Positions 1 to 9,536 of a DNA stretch of 64,000 nucleotides are shown here, piece by piece. Positions within the stretch are counted from its first letter, which is position 1. Every line of letters starts with the position of its first letter. Origin of the DNA: Colwellia psychrerythraea (lineage in GTDB: Bacteria; Pseudomonadota; Gammaproteobacteria; Enterobacterales; Alteromonadaceae); assembly GCF_000764185.1 (NCBI RefSeq), contig NZ_JQEC01000021.1, positions 62,001 through 126,000 of the forward strand, written 5' to 3'. The position numbers were made by a program, and so were the translations under genes. The notes beneath the pieces are model-generated. The model was not told the DNA's origin. It was given only the letters and a program-made list of their open reading frames with translations, and ran no database searches.

Positions 1-2088
1 TTTGAATCGATGGGACATATCTATCGTAAAACCTTACCAAACGGTAAACCTAAACGTATAACCAAACAAAAAAGCCAGTTTGAACTTAATCCAAGCTTTT
101 CACGCGATGGTAAAAAAATTGTTTACGTAAGCTGGGATGACAAAACCCTAGGCCAAGTACGTGTTGTATCTAGCCGTGGCGGTAAAGGTAAAGTTATTAC
201 CCGTGAGTCGGGTAAATACATTGAACCAAGCTTTTCGCCCGATGGAAAAACCGTCGTTTACCGTAAAGTCAGTGGTGGTTATATTACCGATCCTGTTTGG
301 GGCTTAAATCCAGGCGTTTATACAGTATCATCGAAAGGTGGCAAAGCAACACTGGTTACTGAAAGCGGTGTTCAGCCTCATTTTGGTGCCCGCAACGATC
401 GTATTTACCTAACTAGAGACGGTAAAACGCCTAACTTATCTCGTATTGATCTTGATGGTCAGCACGATACCAAATTATACCAAGGTAAGTTTGCTTCAGA
501 ATACCGTGTATCACCAGACGGAAATTCATTAGCATTTGCCGAACGTTTCAAAGTCTTTGTTACGCCATTTGTTGAGCGTGGCGATGTTATTGATATTGGG
601 CCGAAAGCTAAAAACCTACCGGTAGAGCAATTATCAGTACGTGCCGGTGAAGGTATCAACTGGAATGGTCAATCAACTGAGATTTACTGGAGCCTAGGTG
701 CAAACTTATACCAAGCCTCAGTTAAAAATTTATTTGAAATTACCGGTGCTGAAAAAGACACGGATGACAAAAAAGATGCGAAAGCTAAGACAGAGTCTAC
801 AGCCAAAGTGACCAAGCTAAGCTACCAGCAAAAAGTAGATATTCCAGCAGGTCGTGTTGCTTTTGTTGGTGGTAAAGTTATCACTATGGAAAGCGAGCAA
901 GTTATTGAAAATGGCGTTGTGTTAGTAGAAGGCAACAAAATTAAAGCGGTTGGCGTTAACGGACAAGTTAAAATTCCAAGTGATGCAGTGATAATTGATA
1001 TTACAGGCAAAACAGTTATGCCTGGTTTAATTGATGCTCATGCGCATGGCTCACAAGGCAGCAGCGAAATTATTCCACAACAAAATTGGAAAAACTATGC
1101 TGGCTTAGCCCTAGGGGTGACCACAATTCATGATCCTTCAAACGATACCACTGAATTTTTTGCCGCGAGTGAAATGCAAAAAGCCGGTAAAATTGTAGCG
1201 GCACGTTTATTCTCAACGGGTGCCATTTTATATGGTGCAACGATCCCCGGTTATACATCACATGTTGATAGCCTTGATGATGCTAAATTTCACGTTGAGC
1301 GTTTAAAATCAGCAGGTGCTTTTAGTGTTAAAAGTTATAACCAACCACGTCGTAATCAACGCCAGCAATTTATTCAAGCAGCGCGTGAATTAGAAATGAT
1401 GGTAGTACCTGAAGGTGGCTCATTACTACAACATAACTTAACCATGGTTGTGGATGGTCACACTACTTTAGAGCATTCTATTTCTACAGCTAAAATTTAT
1501 GATGATATCAAACAGTTATGGTCACAATCGGATATGGCTTATACGCCAACAATGGGCGTAGCTTATGGCGGTATTTCCGGCGAAAACTATTGGTATGATA
1601 CTACCAATGTTTGGGAACACCCGCGTTTAAGTAAATATGTACCGAGTGAGTTTTTAGATCCGCGCTCGATGCGTCGCCCTAAAGCGCCACATCATCATTA
1701 CAACCATTTAAACGTAGCGAAAGTAGCTAAAGAAATGCAAGACTTAGGTGTTGAAGTTAACGCTGGTGGCCATGGGCAACGTGAAGGTTTAGCCATGCAT
1801 TGGGAAATGTGGATGATGGCGCAAGGCGGTATGACGCCACTGCAAGCTATTCGTACTGCCACCATTTCTCCTGCACGTTCACTGGGTTTAGATAAAGACT
1901 TAGGCTCATTAACTGTCGGCAAATTGGCTGATATCATTGTTGTTGATGGTGACGTTACTAAAGACATACGTTTGAGTGATAAAGTGACTCATACTATGGT
2001 TAACGGCCGTTTGTATAACGCTGATACCATGAATGAAATTGGTAATTACGATAACAAACGTGAGAAGTTTTATTTCGAACAGAAGTAG
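1..2088 (+). CDS. TolB-like propeller/amidohydrolase fusion protein, 5' end missing
   Basis: The reading frame is open from base 1, so the true start lies before the window; the first ATG here (10) is internal or arbitrary. Residues ~1-270 carry repeated SFSPDGK / VSPDGN motifs of PD40/TolB-type beta-propeller blades. Residues ~285-690 are an amidohydrolase: the strand-1 metal motif DAHAHG gives His347 and His349, followed by conserved HDPS, EHSIS and GGHGQ segments, and the end has the usual LGSLTVGKLADIIVVDGD signature. This family of propeller-amidohydrolases is usually exported and probably hydrolyses cyclic amides or peptides, but the substrate is not readable from sequence. It stands alone and is followed by a terminator. 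Confidence 0.9.
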   Translation, partial: FESMGHIYRKTLPNGKPKRITKQKSQFELNPSFSRDGKKIVYVSWDDKTLGQVRVVSSRGGKGKVITRESGKYIEPSFSPDGKTVVYRKVSGGYITDPVWGLNPGVYTVSSKGGKATLVTESGVQPHFGARNDRIYLTRDGKTPNLSRIDLDGQHDTKLYQGKFASEYRVSPDGNSLAFAERFKVFVTPFVERGDVIDIGPKAKNLPVEQLSVRAGEGINWNGQSTEIYWSLGANLYQASVKNLFEITGAEKDTDDKKDAKAKTESTAKVTKLSYQQKVDIPAGRVAFVGGKVITMESEQVIENGVVLVEGNKIKAVGVNGQVKIPSDAVIIDITGKTVMPGLIDAHAHGSQGSSEIIPQQNWKNYAGLALGVTTIHDPSNDTTEFFAASEMQKAGKIVAARLFSTGAILYGATIPGYTSHVDSLDDAKFHVERLKSAGAFSVKSYNQPRRNQRQQFIQAARELEMMVVPEGGSLLQHNLTMVVDGHTTLEHSISTAKIYDDIKQLWSQSDMAYTPTMGVAYGGISGENYWYDTTNVWEHPRLSKYVPSEFLDPRSMRRPKAPHHHYNHLNVAKVAKEMQDLGVEVNAGGHGQREGLAMHWEMWMMAQGGMTPLQAIRTATISPARSLGLDKDLGSLTVGKLADIIVVDGDVTKDIRLSDKVTHTMVNGRLYNADTMNEIGNYDNKREKFYFEQK

Positions 2089-2128
2089 CTTTTAGTCGTT
2101 AAAAGTAAATAAAATCAAGTAGAATATA

Positions 2129-2160
2129 AAACCAGTAAGAATTCATTACTGGTTTTTTAT
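2129..2160 (+). terminator. Rho-independent terminator of the amidohydrolase gene
   Basis: A 10-bp perfect stem (AAACCAGTAA with TTACTGGTTT) around a 7-nt loop is followed by a T-rich run, 40 bp after the stop codon. Confidence 0.8.
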
Positions 2161-2252
2161 TGTCTATAGATATGACAGAATATTACCGTTTTTAAAAGTA
2201 ACATTAAACGCTAAATTGAGATAGCACAGTGAGTTGAAAAGGAAAGTAAAGG

Positions 2253-2471
2253 ATGCGTAAGAATTTACAAGAGAAGATCATTAACGTGTGTGATAAAAAA
2301 ATAGAACAAAAGGGCGCTAATGTCGGTTTATCATTTTATGCTTTTTTTGCCAATAAAAATGATGATCCTGAATTATTGATGGAAGCCGCTACATGGTGGA
2401 TCATAACTCATAAATTGGATCATTTTGAAAAAGCCTTGAAAATAAAAACACTAGTGATGACTGAGCTATAA
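2253..2471 (+). CDS. Small conserved-looking protein of unknown function
   Basis: A 72-residue protein that I cannot assign to a function. It is charged at the N terminus, with a FYAFFANKNDDPELLMEAATWW core rich in aromatic residues and no signal peptide or membrane segment, so it is probably a small cytosolic helical protein. The start ATG is preceded by a purine-rich AAAGGAAAGTAAAGG stretch that serves as a ribosome binding site. It is monocistronic: the next gene is 128 bp away and has its own binding site. The composition and the non-random amino-acid pattern favour a real gene. Confidence 0.7.
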   Translation: MRKNLQEKIINVCDKKIEQKGANVGLSFYAFFANKNDDPELLMEAATWWIITHKLDHFEKALKIKTLVMTEL

Positions 2472-2599
2472 GCTGCTTTATCTGATTTTCTACACACAGT
2501 AATACTTAATTCATAGTCAGTAATTAAATTGGCATGCTGATATCAGCATAGCTATGTTAGCAAGCAAGTATATATAAATGAAATATTAGAAGGTACCAC

Positions 2600-2920
2600 T
2601 TGAAAAATACACTTAAAAGTATTCAATATGGCATGTTGGACTGTATTGAAGGAGAAGAAGAGCCGGCTTACACCGCTGATGATGTTACAGCTTGTATAAC
2701 ACTGCTACTCGAATTCATGTCTACTATGGAGTCGAGTGAACAAACCATTACCACGTCTACAGATCATGTTGACACGTTAATAGTGTCACTTAACACCTTA
2801 AACGAAGAGTGTCATAACGACTTAATTGCCGCGGATGAGCGTGAAGAAATTAGACAATTTATTGAAAAAGTGCTTTTGTCGGCGCAAGTGGAAATGACAA
2901 TGGCTGTGTGGCCGGAGTAG
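2600..2920 (+). CDS. Acidic small protein of unknown function (TTG start)
   Basis: A 106-residue acidic protein, predicted helical, with no recognised domain. I use the TTG at 2600 because AGAAGG lies 6 bp upstream at proper spacing; the first in-frame ATG (2633) has no such site. The sequence has an EGEEEP acidic patch near residue 20 and amphipathic helices, with no signal peptide or membrane span. It stands alone between the unknown gene at 2253 and the GST gene. No function is proposed. Confidence 0.65.
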   Translation: MKNTLKSIQYGMLDCIEGEEEPAYTADDVTACITLLLEFMSTMESSEQTITTSTDHVDTLIVSLNTLNEECHNDLIAADEREEIRQFIEKVLLSAQVEMTMAVWPE

Positions 2921-3035
2921 GCTATTTTATTCAAATAGCTGATACACCGTTGTAGGGTTTATTTATCACTATTTTAACGAGCATTATCAGTAATTAAATC
3001 TCAGCAAGTATTAAGGTATCACTAAGGACTATACA

Positions 3036-3632
3036 TTGAAAATATACGCAGATATCCAGTCAGGAAATTGTTATAAAATCAAACTTTTAACATCACTTTT
3101 ATCGATTGAACATGAGTGGATTGAGGTTGATATTATGGCGAATGAAACCCTTAGCGAATCATTTTTGAAAAAGAACGCCAATGGTAAAATCCCCTTGCTT
3201 GAGCTTGACGATGGACGTTTTCTGTCTGAATCGAACGCCATATTAAATTACCTTGCTTCGGGCACTTCATTAGTAGGGGATACTAGTTTCGCTTATGCAA
3301 AAATACAGCAATGGCAATTTTTTGAACAATATAGTCACGAACCCTTTATAGCCGTTGCGCGGTTTATTGCCAAATATCTTGGTTTACCAGAAGACAAAAA
3401 AGCTGAGTATGATGCTAAACAAGCAGGGGGGCATAAAGCGCTTAAAGTAATGGCAGAGCAATTGCAAAAAACGCCATACCTTGTTGGTGATCACTTAACG
3501 ACTGCTGATATATCTCTTTATGGTTATACCCATGTAGCAAATGAAGGCGGATTTAATCTTGCTCAATATCCCGCCATTGAACAATGGATTAGTCGTATTC
3601 AGTCGCATCCTAAGTATGTTGGTATGGAGTAA
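3036..3632 (+). CDS. Glutathione S-transferase family protein
   Basis: 198 residues with the two-domain GST layout. The N-terminal thioredoxin-like domain (~1-75) contains NGKIPLLELDDG with the cis-proline and the glutathione-contacting LSESNAILNYLA motif. The C-terminal helical domain contains the N-capping motif region VGDHLTTADISLYGY. Such proteins conjugate glutathione to electrophiles or act as glutathione-dependent oxidoreductases in the cytosol; the subfamily cannot be fixed here. The start is a TTG with AAGGA 7 bp upstream. Like the preceding gene it uses TTG, so both may have been mis-started in automatic annotation. It has no operon partner. Confidence 0.88.
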   Translation: MKIYADIQSGNCYKIKLLTSLLSIEHEWIEVDIMANETLSESFLKKNANGKIPLLELDDGRFLSESNAILNYLASGTSLVGDTSFAYAKIQQWQFFEQYSHEPFIAVARFIAKYLGLPEDKKAEYDAKQAGGHKALKVMAEQLQKTPYLVGDHLTTADISLYGYTHVANEGGFNLAQYPAIEQWISRIQSHPKYVGME

Positions 3633-3752
3633 TGGTTAAATAAACGGTTTCTGAAAGGTAGAGCGAGAAAGAGCGGTTATCAGCTCATTATAATTAAAAA
3701 TGGCCTTAACATAGGGCTCTGTGCAAAAGTAATAATAAAAGGAAGTAACACG

Positions 3753-4139
3753 ATGATCGTCATCTATGGAATCAAAGAAAACCTTAATCCCATTAAAGCA
3801 AAATTCTCTGATGTTATACATCAATCAATGCAATCCGTATTTGGTATGCCTGAAGATAAACGCGCTCATCGATTTATTCCCATGGATAAGTCAGACTTTT
3901 ATTATCCGGGCGGTCGCTCAGATAGTTACACTGTTATTGAAATTAATATGATGGCAGGAAGAAAAATCGAAACTAAAAAAGCATTAATAAAATCGTTGTT
4001 TGCTGGTATTGAAGCACAATTAAATATATTACCTGTGGATATAGAAATTATTATCAAAGAACAACCAAATCATTGCTGGGGCTTTCGCGGTATAACCGGT
4101 GATGAAGTGACTGACTTAAAATATCTCATTAACGTGTAA
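3753..4139 (+). CDS. Tautomerase-superfamily protein
   Basis: 128 residues. The central YYPGGRSDSYTVIEINMMAGR segment and the C-terminal NHCWGFRG segment match the longer (~130 aa) tautomerase-like proteins of the 4-oxalocrotonate tautomerase/MIF superfamily, where the core reads RSD..VIIQI....GR...K..L. Oddly, the protein begins Met-Ile-Val and not Met-Pro, so the catalytic N-terminal proline of the superfamily is absent with this start. Either the enzyme has lost classical tautomerase chemistry or it uses another base. An AAAGGAAG site precedes the ATG. It is a single gene in the cytosol. Confidence 0.7.
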   Translation: MIVIYGIKENLNPIKAKFSDVIHQSMQSVFGMPEDKRAHRFIPMDKSDFYYPGGRSDSYTVIEINMMAGRKIETKKALIKSLFAGIEAQLNILPVDIEIIIKEQPNHCWGFRGITGDEVTDLKYLINV

Positions 4140-4603
4140 ACCAATACTTTTGGGTTTTCATGAATTATGAGAAATCTTGAAATGTATATTCTGGGCTATA
4201 GCCAGATTGGATGAAATAATTAAAGTTCATGCGTCAAAAGTTCTGAATAAATTACGACAAACGTCACAAATAGCAAGAAAATAATGGCAACAAGCTGTGC
4301 ACAAAAGACATTACAGTTATAGGTTGGTTTTTTTTAGCAGCAGCCAAACAAATGTATTGTTGCTATATGGATAATGAAAGTGTTTTTATATAACTTTATA
4401 TGTTAAAGACTTTATTTGATAGTTCAAACTAATCTAATATTAGTTCATTAGGGGGCTGTATGTTTATACAGTCTTTGGTGTTTATATCTGTTTGCGTGAA
4501 ATAAGGCATAAAGCTGTATTCACACATAAACCAGTTTGTTGGTTTTTGTAACTTATTGATTGAATGTTCGTTGTAAGTTATTGTGATTTTATAAAAAAAT
4601 GAA
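4140..4603. other. Gene-free AT-rich spacer
   Basis: I see no supportable gene on either strand. The only leftward frame of note shares its N-terminal peptide with the palindrome at 4604 and is not convincing. The stretch is AT-rich and leads straight into the 42-bp palindrome. Confidence 0.5.
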
Positions 4604-4645
4604 AGGTGACAAAATGTCATGTTTAAACATGACATTTTGTCACCT
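4604..4645. repeat. 42-bp perfect palindrome
   Basis: Two 21-nt arms, AGGTGACAAAATGTCATG plus TTT and its exact reverse complement, meet at 4624/4625 with no loop. As RNA it would form a very stable hairpin on either strand. No T-run follows, so it is not a standard terminator. It lies 31 bp before the likely start of the gene at 4677 and contains nested TGACA/TGTCA half-sites. Confidence 0.9.
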
Positions 4646-4676
4646 AATAAGCTGTAATGTTGTACAGGATGTATTC

Positions 4677-5057
4677 ATGGAAATTAGTAAAATTAAACAT
4701 AGAAAAGTTATTGAAACCACTCTGAAAGTTTATTATAAAAAATTTATTTATTCTGAAAGTTCATTAATCAAAATAAACTGTAAACTTGTATCCGCTAATC
4801 TAGGAATTGATGAAAGGATATATCGGCACCTCATTGAATATCACTATAATAAAAAGTTTGGGATGAAAAATAATGAAGGAAAAACAATAGACATATTTAC
4901 TTTGAAGAAAGAATATATGTACGTAAATTACCCTTTGTTGGTTTCAATTAATGCTGATCTTCAATTAGAAAATAATAAGTTCCTACTCCCTATATGGATA
5001 TCTAGTGCCGCTTTAGTTGTTGCTGCCATAGGAGTTTGGGTTAAGTTTACAACATAA
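4677..5057 (+). CDS. Unknown protein with a C-terminal membrane anchor
   Basis: 126 residues from the ATG at 4677, chosen because AGGAT lies just upstream; the longer frame from 4599 would have to translate through the palindrome. Residues 1-100 are basic and polar (KIKHRKVIETTLKVYYKKF), possibly helical and able to bind nucleic acid, although I see no named domain. The last 25 residues form one hydrophobic span (PIWISSAALVVAAIGVWV) ending in Lys-Phe-Thr-Thr, which is a tail-anchor arrangement with the bulk in the cytosol. Very AT-rich with Lys/Ile/Tyr-heavy composition, so possibly acquired. No neighbour suggests a role. Confidence 0.65.
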   Translation: MEISKIKHRKVIETTLKVYYKKFIYSESSLIKINCKLVSANLGIDERIYRHLIEYHYNKKFGMKNNEGKTIDIFTLKKEYMYVNYPLLVSINADLQLENNKFLLPIWISSAALVVAAIGVWVKFTT

Positions 5058-5238
5058 GGCATTTAAACGGAACAAGTGGTATTAATAAAAACGGAGTGTA
5101 TAGTTTCAATTATGAATATGAATATGAATATTCAAATATTTATTAACAATTTTGCGCTTCTCATACTCTTTACAGGCTTAACTTTTTAGCTCATTATCCA
5201 AAGAATTTATAATTCTCTCAATTATTATTGTATTTTTG

Positions 5239-6036
5239 ATGAACAAACTAATTACCAGATATAAAACCCCATTGTTTACCATCAGTTTTTGGCTTATCGC
5301 AAGCCTGGTATTACTTGCTGAGCGTTATCAGATTGCTCAACATCATTTGAATGTTGCCTACACCCGACATGTTTACCTTTGGTTAATAGGTACTCTGGTG
5401 AGTTTCGCTATGCTAAGTGTTTTTAGCAGTGAATTATGGAAAGTTGCGTTTAACAGATCAATATGGCAGATTCTCGTCAGTTGCCTAGCAGCAATTATTA
5501 CCGCACTTTTGTTAAACCCAATGCTTTATTTGATGGCAGGTCATGATCTTCAAAATGTACTGGTAGAAGTACTTTCTACAGGTACATTATATTTTTTTCT
5601 TTTTTATTGGTTATGGTCTGTTTTGTACCTTAAATGGTCTTCAAGTCCAAAGTCGGTAGTAGCAACGAAAAACTTATCGCAAGAAAACACCCTTAAGTCA
5701 CCTGACAATCAAGTTTTTAATGTTGATAAAATGGGAGAAAAACGACTGCTAAAGGATTTTGATATCTGTTATATCAAAGCCAATGGTGATTATGTTGAGT
5801 TAATCACAGAAAACAACAGTTACATCATCAAAAATACACTCAAGAAAATTGAGAAACAACTCAATAATACCTACTTTAAAAGAGTTCATCGTTCCACTAT
5901 TGTTAATTGTAATAAGATCAAAAGAGTTGTAGCTAAGCAAGGAGGTGCTTTTGAAATGACCTTAAATGGCAACCATGTAATATTGTCCAGCCGTTCTTAC
6001 AAAATGGTAGTTGAGGGTTTATACCCTACAGCCTGA
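5239..6036 (+). CDS. Membrane-anchored LytTR-family transcriptional regulator
   Basis: 265 residues from ATG 5239 (a TTG three bases earlier is possible). The N-terminal ~140 residues form four hydrophobic spans. After a polar linker, the C-terminal ~95 residues are a LytTR DNA-binding domain: the DICYIKANGDYVELITENN start, the FKRVHRSTIVNCNKIKRV core and the VILSSRSYK end are typical. There is no receiver domain, so sensing is probably through the membrane part. Membrane LytTR proteins of this layout commonly sit beside ABC exporters and control them. Here the exporter genes follow after 151 bp on the same strand, so it is the probable local regulator. Confidence 0.85.
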   Translation: MNKLITRYKTPLFTISFWLIASLVLLAERYQIAQHHLNVAYTRHVYLWLIGTLVSFAMLSVFSSELWKVAFNRSIWQILVSCLAAIITALLLNPMLYLMAGHDLQNVLVEVLSTGTLYFFLFYWLWSVLYLKWSSSPKSVVATKNLSQENTLKSPDNQVFNVDKMGEKRLLKDFDICYIKANGDYVELITENNSYIIKNTLKKIEKQLNNTYFKRVHRSTIVNCNKIKRVVAKQGGAFEMTLNGNHVILSSRSYKMVVEGLYPTA

Positions 6037-6187
6037 CCTAGATTTTTAAATCATTATTACTTCTCCTCATCGATGGCCAGTGTCACTCATCGATAAATAC
6101 AGCTTGTAAACTAACACTTCTTGTACCTTCTAGTTGTCTTTGCCATTTTGTAATCTGACAAACACCTTCACTAGCAAAGGCTCAAAA

Positions 6188-6934
6188 ATGACCACGAGAA
6201 TTAGTTTTAATAATATTGAAAAGGTATATAGCACGGGGGCCGGAAAGTTTAGTGCGCTATCACCATTAAGCTTAACTTTTAACGCAGGTGATTTCATTGG
6301 CCTGATCGGGCATTCAGGCAGTGGAAAATCAACACTACTTAATTTACTCAGCGGTATTGATCATCCCACAAACGGCAAAGCGATAATTGAAGGACAAGAC
6401 ATTGGAAAATTATCCGAAGGAAAACTGGCTAGATTTCGCGGTATAAACATAGGTATTGTCTTTCAATTTTTTCAATTAGTACCAACATTAACTGTGCTCG
6501 AAAATGTTGTATTAGCGATGGATTTGGTCAGTGTTATTCCCAAAAGTTTAAGAAAAGACCGTGCGTTAATGTTACTAGAGCAGACAGGCGTAAGAAGACA
6601 TTATGACAAATATCCAGCTAAGTTATCTGGAGGCGAGCAGCAACGAGTTGCTATCGCACGAGCACTTGCTAATGATCCAAAAATTCTAGTAGCTGACGAG
6701 CCAACGGGCAATTTAGATAGTGAGAACAGTGAACTCATTATGTCGATATTTGAAGAATGTGCCAAAGATGGCTGCTTGGTCATAATTGCGACTCATGAAC
6801 AGGATCATCAATCTCGGTTTTCTCGCGTGTTGACCCTAGGAGACGGTATTTTACAAAACGACATATTGAAGCCAACTTTTAATACTAAGGCTAGTGATAA
6901 TTCATTAAAAGAAGGACTTGCTCATGTCTCTTAG
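6188..6934 (+). CDS. ABC exporter ATP-binding subunit (MacB/LolD type)
   Basis: 248 residues from ATG 6188, which has AAAGG 7 bp upstream. Visible motifs are Walker [10 protein letters not shown], the Q-loop region GIVFQFFQL, signature LSGGEQQR, Walker [15 protein letters not shown] and the switch histidine in ATHEQ. The DEPTGNLD form is typical of the LolD/MacB/FtsE group that energises FtsX-type permeases. It overlaps the permease gene by 11 bp, indicating translational coupling. It works at the cytoplasmic face of the inner membrane, and the substrate is unknown. Confidence 0.93.
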   Translation: MTTRISFNNIEKVYSTGAGKFSALSPLSLTFNAGDFIGLIGHSGSGKSTLLNLLSGIDHPTNGKAIIEGQDIGKLSEGKLARFRGINIGIVFQFFQLVPTLTVLENVVLAMDLVSVIPKSLRKDRALMLLEQTGVRRHYDKYPAKLSGGEQQRVAIARALANDPKILVADEPTGNLDSENSELIMSIFEECAKDGCLVIIATHEQDHQSRFSRVLTLGDGILQNDILKPTFNTKASDNSLKEGLAHVS

Positions 6935-9398
6935 TATACTTAAAAAGATATGGCGCGATTTAACTGAGCGAAAAGCTCGAACCATACTCACCATAGTAGG
7001 TTTGCTCGTAGGTCTTTGGGGAGTTGGTAGTGTTGTGGTTGCTTGGCGGGTACTCGATAATGATTTGTCTGAAAACTTCACCTCAACTAATCCTCCAGCG
7101 ATTATTTTAACACTGAAAAGTAAGCCAAATCAGGACTCAGATGAGGTTTTACCTATTAAGAAACTTGCCAGGGTACAAGGTGTTGCTGCGATAGAGAATC
7201 GTCCTATATTTAGGGCTAGACTGGAGATTTATCAAGATTACTGGCTGCCTGTTGCATTTTGGGTCGTGGATGACTTTAGCCAAATGAAAGTAGGAAAAAT
7301 ATTCACTGAAAGCATGGTGGAAATTCCACCTAAAAATAGTTTTTTCATTGAACGTGATGGTTTGTTATTAGCAAACTGGCGATTTAAAATGCGAGTTACT
7401 GGTGCCGATCCTCATAAGATAGCAAGAGGTCCCCATGGAAAACCAGTGGTGATAGATCCCAATGATATGACTTACTTTGGTGACAAGCCAATAAGTTTAC
7501 GACTAAAAGGTGGGCAACAAGTCAAAGTGGAATTATCAGGTATAGTACATGATCCTGCACAGGCTCCTTCACGAATGGAACAGTTGCTTTATGGCTATAT
7601 AACACCAGATACAGCTAAGTTATGGACGGGTGGAAATTTAGTTGACCGGCTTCTAGTAATTCCAGCGCATGGTTACGGTGATGCTGCCAGCGTTCGCCAA
7701 ATATCAGTAAGACTCGAAGCACAGCTCAATGAATTAGGCTATCAGGTTACTAAAACTAGTTTTCCATCAACCACAGAACATAAGCATCAATTCCAAATGA
7801 ATTCGATTCTATTCCTGTTAACAGGAATAGGATTATTGGCACTTTTGGTCAGTGTGGTATTAGTATTGAATTTGATCAACGGTATATTGACCAGTCAAGT
7901 AAAGCAGATAGGGATCTTAAAGGCCATAGGTGCCACCAATATCCATATTGCTAGTATTTATTTGGGTTCTATGATGATATTAGGAATGATTGCCAGCCTT
8001 ATTGCCATCCCTCTGGCAGTCTATAGTGGCTATGTGATCTCGGCAAAACTCGCAGCCTTTCTCAATTTTAATATCTTAACTACAGAGCTACCGCTTTCAT
8101 TTCTGTTCATACTTTTACTTGTTGGAACACTCCTACCTATGATCGCAGCCCTTGCTCCGATAAAACGCTGGACTCAGGTTTCTGTTATCAGCGCCCTTCA
8201 GCATGCAGAAGCTACTAGTAGTAAAAATAGAATTAACTTAACGCTGCCATTGCCTATTAATTTAGTCATGGGTATAAAAAATGCTTTTAGAAAACCAAGA
8301 CGGTTGCTGTTTACTGCTGCAACAGTGGCTATAGGACTTATCACCTTTATGTTGGCAATGAATACCAGTACTTCATTATTGTATACCGCTGAGCAGGAAG
8401 AATTACAAAAACGCTATGATCTCTTTGTCTTGTTTGATCAGCCAATCAAGGCCAACCGCGTTGACTGGATAGACAAATTTGGCATAGTAGATCATGTTGA
8501 AACATGGAAGGTCAAACCCGTAACACTAACCAATCTCAACGGCTTGGGTAATAAGGTGAGACCACTTAAACTCATTCCTACTGCAAGTAAAGTGATGCAG
8601 CCTTTTATGCTTGCTGGGAACTGGCTAAATCCAGAACAAGCCGGTGGTGTGGTAATTAACCAACGGATCAGTTATGACCATTCTGAATATAGAGTGGGTA
8701 ATATGCTGGATGTGCTGATTAATAATATTCCGATGAAATTACCTATCATTGGTATTATGAAAGAATTTGGTGGTGCAAGTATCTACATGCGAGAGATCGA
8801 TTTTCGTCACCATTTCCCAAACACAGATCAGTTAATCAATTCAGCTTTTATTACCTTAAAAGAACCAAATGAAAAAACGTTGACGGAATTAAAAAAACTG
8901 TTGGATCAACATTTCAGTTTAGCTGGTGTCGGCGTTGCAGATATGGCATCAGCTAAAAGGGCCAGTCGTGTGATACGCGGTCATTTGGATGTAATTGTTT
9001 CAGCTTTATTACTTCTCGCACTGCTAATGTTGTTTGTTTCAACACTGGGTATGGCCTCGGGTATATCAACGAGTATCGTCGAACGTACCCGTGAAATTGG
9101 CATTTTGCGAGCGATTGGCGGAAAACCTTCAGCCATAGCGAGCATATTGTTGACGGAATCCATGACAATGGCATTTATTGGTTGGCTATTTGCTTTACTA
9201 CTTTCGCAACCAACGAGCAAGTTGATGACCGAATACTTTGGTACGGCTTTGGTTGAATATCCATTTGATTACATGGGTTCTATTGAGGAAATTTACCTTA
9301 GTTTATTCGGTACTATTATCTTAGTTATTTTGGCAACGATTGGCCCAATATATAGTGCCAACAAGTACTCTGTTCAAGAAGCGATAAGCTACGAATGA
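6924..9398 (+). CDS. FtsX/MacB-type ABC transporter permease
   Basis: 824 residues from ATG 6924 with GAAGGA 7 bp upstream. The layout is an N-terminal span (RTILTIVGLLVGLWG), a large periplasmic domain, a three-span FtsX block (~290-430), a second span near 460 followed by another periplasmic domain, and a final FtsX block (~690-824) with the conserved ERTREIGILRAIG motif. The first block has the matching KQIGILKAIGA. This duplicated 4+4 layout is that of LolC/E-like and antimicrobial-peptide-type exporters, which act as mechanotransmitters and do not form a classical channel. It works with the ATPase encoded just upstream, and the nearby LytTR protein is the likely regulator. Confidence 0.9.
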   Translation: MSLSILKKIWRDLTERKARTILTIVGLLVGLWGVGSVVVAWRVLDNDLSENFTSTNPPAIILTLKSKPNQDSDEVLPIKKLARVQGVAAIENRPIFRARLEIYQDYWLPVAFWVVDDFSQMKVGKIFTESMVEIPPKNSFFIERDGLLLANWRFKMRVTGADPHKIARGPHGKPVVIDPNDMTYFGDKPISLRLKGGQQVKVELSGIVHDPAQAPSRMEQLLYGYITPDTAKLWTGGNLVDRLLVIPAHGYGDAASVRQISVRLEAQLNELGYQVTKTSFPSTTEHKHQFQMNSILFLLTGIGLLALLVSVVLVLNLINGILTSQVKQIGILKAIGATNIHIASIYLGSMMILGMIASLIAIPLAVYSGYVISAKLAAFLNFNILTTELPLSFLFILLLVGTLLPMIAALAPIKRWTQVSVISALQHAEATSSKNRINLTLPLPINLVMGIKNAFRKPRRLLFTAATVAIGLITFMLAMNTSTSLLYTAEQEELQKRYDLFVLFDQPIKANRVDWIDKFGIVDHVETWKVKPVTLTNLNGLGNKVRPLKLIPTASKVMQPFMLAGNWLNPEQAGGVVINQRISYDHSEYRVGNMLDVLINNIPMKLPIIGIMKEFGGASIYMREIDFRHHFPNTDQLINSAFITLKEPNEKTLTELKKLLDQHFSLAGVGVADMASAKRASRVIRGHLDVIVSALLLLALLMLFVSTLGMASGISTSIVERTREIGILRAIGGKPSAIASILLTESMTMAFIGWLFALLLSQPTSKLMTEYFGTALVEYPFDYMGSIEEIYLSLFGTIILVILATIGPIYSANKYSVQEAISYE

Positions 9399-9536
9399 TT
9401 ATTTATTACGGATATTCTGATCTTTATCTTAGATAAAATTATTGCTTTTATGTCTGACTGAAATTTAGGTATGAAAGCAATGTGATCTTCCCCCTATAAA
9501 ACGGACACCAAAATCTAACTAAAGATGAGGTGTCTT

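Noticed and set aside
4429..4635. Leftward 68-codon frame
   Set aside because: It starts inside the palindrome, shares its first residues with the rightward frame for that reason, and has no binding site.
5108..5132. Short ATGAAT tandem repeat
   Set aside because: Only about three copies; too short to suggest phase variation.
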